Shown here: positions 9,990 through 19,582 of the stretch, in pieces | Layout of the letters: every line of letters starts with the position of its first letter | Numbering within the stretch: position 1 is the first letter of the stretch | Assembly: GCA_003013855.2 (NCBI GenBank) | Contig: ML058407.1 | Location: 806,001 to 870,000, forward strand | Length of the DNA: 64,000 nucleotides | Direction of reading: 5' to 3' | Source: Liriodendron chinense | Taxonomy: Eukaryota > Streptophyta > Magnoliopsida > Magnoliales > Magnoliaceae | Position numbers and translations under genes: made by a program | The notes under the pieces: model-generated | Databases searched by the model: none | Told to the model about the DNA's origin: nothing | Seen by the model: only the letters and a program-made list of their open reading frames with translations

Positions 9990-11942
9990 TGAAATTGCGT
10001 CGGGTAGCCTAACACGACACCCTACGCATACGCGTGCGAAGCTTGAGGAGCAACTAGAATTATGGCTAAACCTATAGGAGGGGGTGATTAGGACCTTATC
10101 AAATTCTTTTCGCCTACTTACCAGATTTAACAAATTAAGCTACGTAAGCGATAAACACTTCGGCTTCCAAGCCTAAGTGGGTCTAATTAATAGACTAGCA
10201 AAAGATAAAGCAATTAACAACCTAGTCTAATCAACTCATGTGGACTAGAGAGGATGGATCAAGAAGTGCTCAAGTCAACATGAGGTAGTGAAAGTACATC
10301 TTGTGAGTGTGGATGTACCTATCAAGTGCTAAGCATACATTCCTAACTAAGCATACATAATTAACAATTAAACACAATGCATAAAGAGAAATGTGCTCAA
10401 GATCAATCACAAACACAAGGATGTATAGTGGTTCGACTACTTGTCTACTCCACTCCCGGTTCAAGTACTCAACCCCTTTGAGCACACCGGCATTCACTGG
10501 GGAGTTTAAATCTGGTTCCTCCCAACCAAGGTGTTTTAAATCGGATCCACCCAACCGGGGAGTTTACAGGTTCCTCCCAACCTACACGTTTGCACCCGTG
10601 TTGGTGGCTCCCCCTTGGAGACTTTGTTTTAGGCCCGACTAACGTGCCAAGGAATGGCTGACGTCCCTAGATTTTAGGCCCAACTAATAGGCCAAGGATT
10701 GGCTAACGACCCCGGGGCGAATTTGTCAAACAAACTCTACACTCAACTCCCACAGGGAATTGAGTGGATGGACTCTTAACAAGACTACCTTACTTGTCGG
10801 ATTAAGCCCCTTGTTGCACCATCTTGGGTTGCTTCTTCTCGCTCTCCCGTGCTTGAATCAGCTCCCTTTGTGCTCCCCCGATCTTTGACGCCGCCGCTTT
10901 GCCAAGGCTTCAGCTCCAAGATCAGCTACCTTGCATGTGATGCTCCATTGGAGATGCCCAAGGTGCAAGGGAATGGTGAAACCTCTACAAATGGTAGGAA
11001 ATGGGTTTCCTAGAGGAATGCACCTAAATGGACTCCTAGGTAGTGTTTAGACAAAGGATTTAACTATCATCAAGGTGTCTAAACCCTAAGAATCAAGAGG
11101 GAACAAGTCCTATTCTCAAGATGCCATTGAATGGCCCAAGCTTGTGATGAAAAAACAAGGAGAATGGCTTGCTATAGGTTTGGGATAGAGCCTCTAATGA
11201 TCTCTAGCAATGGTGGCTTCTATCTCCTCAAAATCCCCTCTCTTGGCTCAAAAACGAATCCCCCATCTTAAATAGATTTTCTTCCAACGGTAAAAAAATA
11301 GGCAGATTCGCGCATCTCCGATTGATCGGAAGAAGGTCCGATTGATCGGAGACCTGTCCGATTGATTGGAGACAAGTCCGATTGATCGGAAATCTATCCA
11401 GTGAAGTCTCTGGAAGATATTCCGATTGATCGGAACACTGTCCGATTGATCGGACGGACCCCTTCCGATGGATCGGAAGACTGTCCGATTGATCAGAAAT
11501 ATGTCCAGTGGATTTTCAAGGTTGCTGGAAAAAATTTCGATTGATCGGAGCTTCTGTCCGATTGATCGGAGTCCTATCGGAGCCAACTTCCGATTGATCG
11601 GAGATCAATCGAAAACTGCTGTTTTGAGCTGTTTTGTTTACAGCAGCTTCCACCTCTTAAATTAGCCTAACTTATCATGTTTTTCATGGAGTTCTAAGAC
11701 TAATGATGATGACTAAAGATATACCTAGTTGGTCCAAGTCATCTAAGAGGTTATGGGTTAGGTTTTGGTCAAGGCAAGGCACACCAAGGCATCGCCTTTA
11801 CCTGATTCTTCTTCCTTGATGCATCTGGTCCATCTTGAGTCTTCCGTCTTCGTCTTCATTGGGCTCAACCGACACTAGACTCACTGATGTAAGTGATTGA
11901 CAAACAAGGTGCACTAGTATGCCACGGAAAAGTGCACTAACA
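9990..11942 (-). mobile_element. 3' LTR of gag-only copy 1
   Basis: 1,953 bp, TGTTAGTGCAC...CGACGCAATTTCA on the element strand, intact termini. It carries the full palindrome array at 11317-11620. Confidence 0.9.
11317..11620. repeat. Palindrome array in LTR-A (copy 1)
   Basis: About eleven TCCGATTGATCGGA-type sites, some with one changed base (GATTGGA, GGATCGGA, GATCAGA). Two spacers carry CCAG...CTGG arms. Gag-only copy 2 retains only two of these sites. Confidence 0.88.
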
Positions 11943-12766
11943 ATCTCCCCCTTTGTCAATTACTTACAAAAACCTAACCTACAAAAACAAAATACATGAT
12001 CAAGATATTACAATGATAAAGCATAAAATACAGGACTCTTAACATGCCTAAACTAAGCTGCTCCTCTTCAATTTGCTCCCCCATAACCTGTCAATCCCTG
12101 CATCACAAAACATAGCAAACTAGTTTTGGTGGGATTTGATCTTTCTCCCCCTTTTTGTTAGCAATTGACAAACTATTCTCTCCCCCTTAATGATATATCA
12201 ATTAAGATTAAGGTAAGAGAAGATAGTATGTCGCAGTTATAACTATAAGCGCATGCTAACTAGAGAGAATATAGGGTGCATGAACATAAAATTATGGAGC
12301 ATGCTAAAGAACATGATTAACAAGAAAATGTAACTATCTAAGCATAGTTAATCATACTTAATTGGTCATCTATGATATACACTAAGCATTAAAGCTCAAG
12401 GGCTTATAGCCCAATCAACCAACCTCCCCTATTGGTATATCAAGACCAATACTAAGCAAAGATTAGCATACAATGAAGCATAAAACTCAAGATGATTAGC
12501 TAATCTAAGCATGGTGATAATCTAGCAAGCAAATATATTAATTAAAAGCAAGGCTAAATTATCAAAAATTGGGCTAAAGAGGCTTGAATCCTCTGATTTG
12601 CCCATACACATAGAAATGAGGCTGAAATCCTCAGATTTACCTATATAAAGCATTTCTAGCTACCCTCACTAACTATATTTAGTTTGATAAGCCTAAGGGT
12701 AACTAATTTCCTCAACACCCTCATAAAATGTAGCATGAGGTGAGGGGTTGGGAACTCCTTCTACTC
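11943..12766 (-). other. Polypurine tract and 3' non-coding region of gag-only copy 1
   Basis: The polypurine tract AAAGGGGGAGAT (minus strand, 11943-11954) abuts the LTR. The next 800 bp up to the gag stop codon are AT-rich and non-coding, exactly where pol would lie in an autonomous element. Confidence 0.85.
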
Positions 12767-13867
12767 CTAGAAGGGATAGCGGTTGGGATCCCCTCTTAGA
12801 TAAGCGGGAAGAGGGGTAGTGGTGGAAGCTGAGAGAGCTAGATCATTATGTTGGCTCCCATCACTAGCAGAGTCATCAGATTTGGAGTCCGACTCCTCCG
12901 TATTATCCCACGTGGCAGCCATCGCCTTTTTACCTTTCGGTTTAGGCGTTTCCGGACAGTCCGGGGCAATATGGCCACGTTGACCGCAACCGTAACATCG
13001 GACGGATGAAGGTTTGGATGATTTCCCTTTATGTTTATCACCCTTCTTGTCCTTCTTGTCACGGCTATTCCCTCTATCAAATTTGAGGAATCTCTTGAAT
13101 TTTTTGTTTAATTTTTCTCCCTCATCATCCTCATCATCACTATCTTCCTCCGACTCACTCTTAATTTTCTTATGTTTGTGAGAGGATTTTAGGGCGATGT
13201 TTTTCTTCCTAGAGGGGGCCCTAAAGTGTAGTTCATGAGTTTGTAGGGAACCTATGAGTTCTTCTACATTCATGTTATCTATGTCTCTACACTCCTCTAA
13301 GGCAACTATCTTAGAGTCAAATGTTCCCGGGAGGGACCTAAGTATTTTTCTACAAATCCTTCCTTCCGGAACCCGATCCCCCAAGACAAACATGGAGTTG
13401 CAAATATCTGACAATTTAGTATAAAACTCCATGAAAGTTTCAGTCTCTTCCATCCTAATGTTTTCAAATTTGGTGGTTAAGAGCTGAAGCTTCGAGCGTC
13501 TTACTGTGCTAGTTCCCTCGTGGGTAACCTCAAGTATATCCCACGCTTCTTTTGCAGTTGCGCATGTGAGAATGCGCTGAAATTCTTCCGGGGAAACCGC
13601 ACAGCAAATCGCATTGAGAGCTTTAGCATTTGCCATGTATTGAGCTCTCTCTATGTCATCCCATTTGGAATCATCTTTGGGAATGACAATATTTTTCCTA
13701 TCAACCTCCACTTGCTCGGTGGGCAAGGTATATCCAGTTTGTGTGCTAAGCCACACCGGACGGTCCATGGATTGGAGAAAAATTCTCATTCTCGCCTTCC
13801 AATAAGCATAGTTGGACCCGTCAAAGAAAGGTGGATGGTTGGTGGTACTCCCATCTCGGTTAGACAT
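12767..13867 (-). CDS. Gag polyprotein (UBN2 type) of gag-only copy 1
   Basis: The 366-residue protein is the nucleocapsid/capsid-like Gag that packages element RNA into cytoplasmic particles. Residues about 10-45 form the N-terminal copia-gag motif (FFDGSNYAYWKARMRIFL), residues about 75-215 the UBN2 domain, and residues 225-285 a lysine/acid-rich linker. Residues 291-304 are a CCHC zinc knuckle, CYGCGQRGHIAPDC, for RNA binding. The ATG at 13867 lies about 60 bp past the primer site and begins the conserved MSNRDGS start. The frame is uninterrupted and differs from copy 2 (19583-20683) at about seven residues. No protease or pol follows. The intact frame suggests recent activity or selection in cis for packaging. 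Confidence 0.93.
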   Translation of the reverse strand: MSNRDGSTTNHPPFFDGSNYAYWKARMRIFLQSMDRPVWLSTQTGYTLPTEQVEVDRKNIVIPKDDSKWDDIERAQYMANAKALNAICCAVSPEEFQRILTCATAKEAWDILEVTHEGTSTVRRSKLQLLTTKFENIRMEETETFMEFYTKLSDICNSMFVLGDRVPEGRICRKILRSLPGTFDSKIVALEECRDIDNMNVEELIGSLQTHELHFRAPSRKKNIALKSSHKHKKIKSESEEDSDDEDDEGEKLNKKFKRFLKFDRGNSRDKKDKKGDKHKGKSSKPSSVRCYGCGQRGHIAPDCPETPKPKGKKAMAATWDNTEESDSKSDDSASDGSQHNDLALSASTTTPLPAYLRGDPNRYPF

Positions 13868-13927
13868 GATGCTAGTGCTCCGGTATCAGATCTTACTCTA
13901 GACGGTTACGTCCTTGAAGAGAAACCT

Positions 13928-13939
13928 GCTCTGATACCA
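13928..13939 (-). other. Primer binding site, initiator tRNA-Met
   Basis: On the minus strand it reads TGGTATCAGAGC, the classical complement of the initiator methionine tRNA 3' end in plant LTR elements, two bases inside the 5' LTR. It fixes the element's orientation. Confidence 0.9.
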
Positions 13940-13941
13940 AT

Positions 13942-14069
13942 TGAAATTGCGTCGGGTAGCCTAACACGACACCCTACGCATACGCGTGCGGAAGCTTGAG
14001 GAGCAACTAGAATTATGGCTAAACCTATAGGAGGGGGTATTAGGACCTTATCAAATTCTTTTCGCCTAC
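13942..14069 (-). mobile_element. 5' LTR of gag-only copy 1, first piece
   Basis: The first 128 bp of the LTR before the Athila insertion. It ends with the target site CCTAC (14065-14069), which is repeated at 40362-40366, where the LTR resumes. Confidence 0.92.
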
Positions 14070-15139
14070 TGTTGAACCTCCAATTTATACATTGCATTGC
14101 CCATTACACGACAATGTTTGCATGATTTTCATGGTTTAAAGGCCCACCTAACATATGTTTTTGTGATTATAGGGATGAGAGCGGACTTTATTCAATTACG
14201 AGCCAAAAGAATGCATTTGGAGCTATTGCATGAAGTCCTAGGATGGACCAAAGAAAGAAGGAGAAAGAGGGAGAAAAGAGGATGAAGAAAAGAAGAAAAG
14301 GTTGCAGAAAAACAAGGCAGACCGGTCGTCCGACCGGTCAGCCACATCAAAGGAGCAAGTGGAATACATGCCGACCGGTCTTGACCGGTCGACCATGAAG
14401 GCTTTGCATGTTGAAAGACAGGCCGACCGGTCATGACCGGTCGGCCATGAACACTGGAAGCTGGACAGAGGAGCCCGACCGGTCATGACCGGTCGGCTGT
14501 ATACACTAGAAAAAGCAGAAACGATGCCCGACCGGTCATGACCGGTCGGGTAGGCACGCTGGACATGTTGGACAGGTCTGTCCGACCGGTCTTGACCAGT
14601 CGACAACACTCCCTGGAGTATTTGAAAAGCCAGTCCGACCGGTCACGACCGGTCGGCCCTGCATAAGAGGATTCCTTTCTAAAGCTGGACTCTGAAAATT
14701 ACTGCGCAATGCGTAATCTTTCGTAGAATCCGACGCAAGGGAGGTTTATTGCTATAAAAGGACACCTAGGGACTCTCCCTAGGGTATCAGAGAAGCTAAG
14801 GAATGTGAGTTTGGAGAGTGAAGGCGATTGTGGAGCGGCTGTAACTCTCCTATTCGGGTTTTTCTGTTTTTATGCTTTATTTCAGAGTTTTTAGTTGTAG
14901 CATGACAATGCTCGGCTAAAACCTCTCAGCTAAGGCTGAGAGGTGAAGCTTGTAGCTAATTCCATGTTGATTTCAGTTTAATTCAAGTAATTTACATTCA
15001 AGTTTGGATTTTTGCATGCTTTAGTTCCAAAAAGTGGTAGTTTGAGACGTTTTATCTGAGTTTATGTGCTCCGGACATGAATTGCTTTTAATTCTCTGAG
15101 ATTATCATATTTGTTTGTTTAAATTCGGATTATAGTAAT
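14070..15139 (+). mobile_element. 5' LTR of the Athila element, first piece
   Basis: Starts TGTTGAACCTCC and stops at the Tat target site GTAAT (15135-15139). It includes the palindrome array and a TATA box, TATAAAAG, at 14753-14760; the equivalent in the 3' LTR is at 39550-39557. Confidence 0.92.
14313..14665. repeat. Long-palindrome array in LTR-D
   Basis: Seven double sites built from two GACCGGTC palindromes, spaced about 50 bp apart. The best are perfect palindromes such as CGACCGGTCATGACCGGTCG. They lie just upstream of the LTR TATA box. The 3' LTR copy is at 39110-39460. Confidence 0.92.
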
Positions 15140-15539
15140 TGTTAATGTCAGATTTTGTAACGAGATCCTCCAGCTTTTCTCCTTCACTCCAACCGGGATT
15201 TTCACCACCAAACCTGAAGCAAGACGACAAATAAGGGTGGCTGGGGACCAGCCGTTAGCCCTCCGATGCTTAAGTTAGGCCACAGTAAGAAGAGAAGCCA
15301 AGCAAAACGGGACCAAGATTGAATGATGTATGCGTACCTGCTCTTAATGGAGCCACCCCTTTATATAGATCTGAAGCAATCCAATTTGTTACGTGAGATG
15401 TCGAAATCCCGTTGATGTCGCATACGATACTGAGAATTCGCTGATTTCGTGGGATAAGATCCTATCTTTTTAGTCAGATCCAACCCAATGACTTATTTCA
15501 ACAATCACGCCCCTTGATGGTAATCCCTTGAAATCCGGC

Positions 15540-15715
15540 CGGAAGCCGTAGTTGGAATCATAGCTTTCGAAAAGGAAGGAGACGCCCGTAGTTGGAGTCA
15601 TAGCCTCCGAAAAGGAAGGAGACGCCCGTAGTTGGAGTCATAGCCTCCGAAAAGGAAGGAGACGCCCGTAGTTGGAGTCATAGCCTCCGAAAAGGAAGGA
15701 GACGCCCGTAGTTGG
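15540..15715. repeat. 40-bp tandem repeat in the Tat LTR
   Basis: Four to five units containing GTAGTTGGAGTCATAGCCTC and AAAAGGAAGGAGACGCC; the 5' LTR (about 30990-31125) has one unit fewer. Confidence 0.9.
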
Positions 15716-15989
15716 AAACCACCGAACTGGTTGTAGCCCTGCTTGGTGTCGCAGAGGGATTGGAGAAGCTGCTCGATGGGAATCGTGTGCTAGTACTGAA
15801 AGCTAAGAGATATCACCGCAGGAAAGCTGCTCGCAGGTTAGAATGTGGTCGCGAGTCCAAGTACATACTTTAGATGTAACGTCTTTCAACGACTTGTGAG
15901 AGGGTCTGTTCGCGGATCGAGCTTTGCCGTATTTGACTATCGGTTATGAAGACTCGAGACTTGCGAATAGCTGCTCCGTATTTTTCAAT

Positions 15990-16220
15990 CTATGACTCCT
16001 GATCAGGTGAGCTCGAGAGTCGAATGGACGTCCCGCACTTATCCAATATTCGACTCTCGATCAGATAATCTCGAGAGTCGAATGGACGTCCCGCACTTAT
16101 CCATTCTTCGACTCCCAAGCATACGATCTCGAGAGTCGAAGCTGTACTCCACCCTTATCCGTTCTGCGACTCTTGATCAGATCATCTCGAGGGCGAAATG
16201 GGCATTTCCGCGTGAAATCT
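15990..16220. repeat. Inverted-repeat array in the Tat LTR
   Basis: Three to four units of about 63 bp, each with arms GACTCTCGA and TCGAGAGTC around a 10-bp loop. Spacers share GAATGGACGTCCCGCACTTA. The 5' LTR copy is at about 31395-31625. Confidence 0.85.
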
Positions 16221-16245
16221 TATCTCCACCATTTTGCCTATAACA

Positions 16246-16260
16246 GATGCCCCCCAAGTC
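16246..16260 (-). other. Polypurine tract of Tat copy 1
   Basis: The minus strand reads GACTTGGGGGGCATC directly before the 3' LTR start TGTTATAGG. The same arrangement is seen at 58064-58078 in copy 2. Confidence 0.85.
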
Positions 16261-16509
16261 CTTGCCGCCAAGAATTCTTAAGGAAATGACTTAGCTCACT
16301 ATCACACGAAACCGCCCGCTACTTTCATCGAGAACGGCACCCCACATGATGGGCTGAAATTAATGAGCGCCAGCTTTCCGCAGCCTTTTCGCTGATGGAA
16401 AATGAAGGGGCGCTCGCCACGTGTTTGAGGAGTTAATGGGCGTGCCTGCTCGAGCGCTGTGTCAAGAGAGGGACTGCCACGTGCCATCAGATACGGCGGA
16501 ATGATTGCC

Positions 16510-16517
16510 TATAAATA
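16510..16517 (+). promoter_or_regulatory. TATA box of the Tat antisense gene
   Basis: TATAAATA lies 154 bp before the antisense gene's ATG. The second Tat element has the same octamer at 58318-58325, 161 bp before its ATG, preceded by the same GATTGC word. This implies a plus-strand promoter separate from the LTR. Confidence 0.6.
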
Positions 16518-16663
16518 TACGGAGTCCGCCATTTCTTTGATTTTCTACAGAAGCTTTTTCGAAAGGAGCCTGCAGTTCTTTCCATTCTTCTTCTTCCTCC
16601 GGTGTTCATTTTCCTTTCAGTTTTTGGTATTACTTCTTTTTTTTCTTCTTTTATTTTTATCTC

Positions 16664-16998
16664 ATGGCTGGGAACTCTGACGAGACCACTGTCCCTCTTG
16701 GTGATGCCACTCCGGAATCCTCTGCCTCCAGCAGTGCAAGGGTTCCGGCAGGGAGATACACAGCAGCCGGATATCCTTCCGTTTTATCGGAGGACCGGCT
16801 GGCTGAGCTACGGGAGAGATACCTGATCCCCGACTCAGTAACCCTCCGCTTGCCCGGAGGTGGAGAAACACCCGACTCCCCCCCAGGATGCGTAGCATTT
16901 TATGAGTACCAGCTTATCCTGGGGGTACGCCTTCCCCTCCATCCCTTCGTTCGCGATGTACTCCGGTGTTACAAGATTGCCCCTAGGCAACTCATTGT
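16664..16998 (+). pseudogene. Tat antisense gene, exon 1 first part (interrupted)
   Basis: Codons 1-111 of a gene on the strand opposite to gag-pol. It begins MAGNSDETTVPLGDATPESS and includes a conserved RVPAGRYTAAGYPS block and the RLPLHPFVRDVLRCYKIAP block. The product resembles the plant family labelled putative gypsy-type transposon protein (Transposase_28), whose biochemical role is unknown. The gag-only element inserted after codon 111 with ATTGT duplication. The reading frame resumes in register at 22520, as comparison with the uninterrupted exon at 58479 shows. Confidence 0.85.
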
Positions 16999-18761
16999 TG
17001 AAATTGCGTCGGGTAGCCTAACACGACACCCTACGCATACGTGTGCGGAAGCTTGAGGAGCAACTAGAATTATGGCTGAACCTATAGGAGGGGGGTGAAT
17101 AGGACCTTTTTTTTTTTTTTTTTTTAAATCTTTTCGCCTACTTTAACAAATCAGCAAATTAAAATACGTAAGCGATTAACACTTCGGCTTCCAAGCCTAA
17201 GTGGGTCCAATTAAAAGACTAGCAAGAGATAAGAGCAATAAACAACCTAGTCTAAACAAGCATAGATTAATAAATGATTAAGCTAATGAAGAACCTAATC
17301 TATGCTACTCAAATAGACTTGAATGAGGATGGATCAATAAGTTCAAGTCTACTTGAGGTAGTGAAAGTACATCTTATGAGTGTGGATGTGCCTATTAAGT
17401 GCTAAGCATACATTCCTAACTAAGCATACATAATTAACAATTAAACACAATGCATAAAGAGAAATGTGCTCAAGATCAATCACAAACACAAGGATGTATA
17501 GTGGTTCGACTACTTGTCTACTCCACTCCCGGTTCAAGTACTCAACCCCTTTGAGCACACCGGCATTCACTGGGGAGTTTAAATCTGGTTCCTCCCAACC
17601 AAGGTGTTTTAACTCGGATCCACCCAACCGGGGAGTTTACAGGTTCCTCCCAACCTACACGTTTGCACCCGTGTTGGTGGCTCCCCCTCGGAGACTTTGT
17701 TTTAGGCCCGACTGACGTGCCAAGGAACGGTTGACGTCCCTAGATTTTAGGCCCAACTAATAGGCCAAGGATCGACTGACGACCCCGGGGCGAGTTTGTC
17801 AAACAAACTCTACACTCAACTCCCACAGGGAATTGAGTGGATGGACTCTTAACAAGACAACCTTACTTGTCGGATTGAGCCCCTTGTTGCGCCGTCTTGG
17901 GTTGCTTCTTCTCGCTCTCCCGTGCTTGAATCAGCTCCCCTTGTGCTCCCCCGATCGTTGACGCCGTTGCTTTGCCAAGGCTTCAGCTTCAAGATCAGCT
18001 ACCTTGCATGTGATGCTCCATTGGAGATGCCCAAGGTGCTAGGGAATGGTGAAACCTCTACAAATGGTAGGAAATGGGTTTCCTAGAGGAATGCACCTAA
18101 ATGGACTCCTAGGTAGTGTTTAGACAAAGGATTTAACTATCATCAAGGTGTCTAAACCCTAGGAATCAAGAGGGAACAAGTCCTATTCTCAAGATGCCAT
18201 TGAATGGCCCAAGCTTGTGATGAAAACACAAGGAGAATGGCTTGTTATAGGTTTGGGATAGAGCCTCTAATGATCTCTAGCAATGGTGGCTTCTATCTCC
18301 TCAAAATCCCCTCTCTTAGCTCAAAAATCGAATCCCCCTCTTAAATAGATTTTCTTCCAACGGTCAAAAAACGGGCAGATTTGTGCATCTCCGATTGATC
18401 GGAAGAAGGTCCGATGGATCGGAGACCTGTCGAAAACTGCTGTTTGAGCCTTTTTTATTGCAGCAGCTTCCACCTCTTTAATTAGTCTAATTTATCATAT
18501 TTTTCATGGAGTTCTAAGACTAATGGTGATGACTAAAGGTATACCTAGGTGGTGCAAGTCATCTAAGAGGTTATGGGTTAGGTTTTGGTCAAGGTAGGGC
18601 ACACCAAGGCATCACATTTACCTGTTTCTTCTTTCTTGATGCAGCCGGGCCACTTGCGTCTTCGGTCTTCGTCTTCTTTAAGCTCAACCGACACTAGACC
18701 CACTGACCTAAGTAATTGACAAACAAGGTGCACTAGTATGCCATAGAAAAGTGCACTAACA
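16999..18761 (-). mobile_element. 3' LTR of gag-only copy 2
   Basis: 1,763 bp with intact ends. It contains a 20-bp T run at about 17107-17126 and only two TCCGAT...ATCGGA sites, at about 18390-18425. Confidence 0.93.
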
Positions 18762-19582
18762 ATCTCCCCCTTTGTCAATTACTTACAAAAACCTAACCTA
18801 CCAAAACAAATACATGTACAAGAGATTACATTGATATGAAATAAAATACAGGACTCTTGACATGCCTAAACTAAGCTGCTCCTCTTCAGATTGCTCCCCC
18901 ATAACCTGTCAATCCCTGCATCACAAAACATAGCAAACTAGTTTTGGTGGGACTTGGTCTTTCTCCCCCTTTTTGTTAGCAATTGACAAACTATTCTCTC
19001 CCCCTTAATGATATATCAATTAAGATTAAGGTAAGAGAAGATAGTATGTCGCAGTTATAACTATAAACACATGCTAACAAGGAGAGTATAGGGTGCATGA
19101 ACATAAAATCATGGAGCATGCTAAAGAACATGATTAACAAGAAAATGTAACTATCTAAGCATAGTTAATCATGCTTAATTGGTCATCTATGATATACACT
19201 AAGCATTAAAGCTCAAGGGCTTATAGCCCAATCAACCAACCTCCCCTATTGGTATATCAAGACCAATACTAAGCAAAGATTAGCATACAATGAAGCATAA
19301 AACTCAAGATGATTAGCTAATCTAAGCATGGTGATAATCTAACAAGCAAATATATCAATCAAAAGCAAGGCTAAATTATCAAAAATTGGGCTCATGAGGC
19401 TTGAATCCTCTGATTTGCCCATACACACAGAAATGAGGCTGAAATCCTCAGATTTACCTATAAAAGCATTTCTAGCTACCCTCACTAACTATGTTTAGTT
19501 TGATAAGCCTAAGGGTAACTAATTTCCTCAACACCCTCATAAAATGTAGCATGAGGTGAGGGGTTGGGAACTCCTTCTACTC
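18762..19582 (-). other. Polypurine tract and non-coding region of gag-only copy 2
   Basis: AAAGGGGGAGAT on the minus strand at 18762-18773, then AT-rich sequence nearly identical to 11943-12766, with no pol. Confidence 0.88.

Larger units (their letters stand above)
15140..16245 (-). mobile_element. 3' LTR of Tat copy 1
   Basis: 1,106 bp, with TGTTATAGGC... at its start and ...TGACATTAACA at its end on the element strand. A TATA box (TATATAAA, minus strand) lies at 15360-15367. It is exactly 40 bp longer than the 5' LTR because of one extra tandem unit at 15540-15715. Confidence 0.9.

Noticed and set aside
10391..10642. 83-codon plus-strand ORF conserved at 10391, 17464, 21222 and 40640
   Set aside because: It recurs only because these are copies of the same LTR, and it is not kept as a full frame in the diverged LTR-A copy at 52458. 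It runs opposite to the element's transcription.
13520..13999. 159-codon ORF opposite the gag-only gag (also at 20336-20815)
   Set aside because: It is a shadow of the gag coding strand that runs into the LTR. There is no recognisable domain or promoter.
14192..14609. ORFs with repeated DRSRPV/TGHDRS-like peptides (also 39035-39406, 51360-51826)
   Set aside because: They come from translation of GACCGGTC repeats in LTR-D. Their frames vary between copies.
14313..14665. Regularly spaced palindromic repeats resembling a CRISPR array
   Set aside because: The setting is a plant LTR, units are imperfect with related spacers, and the same array recurs in the other LTR. There are no cas genes.
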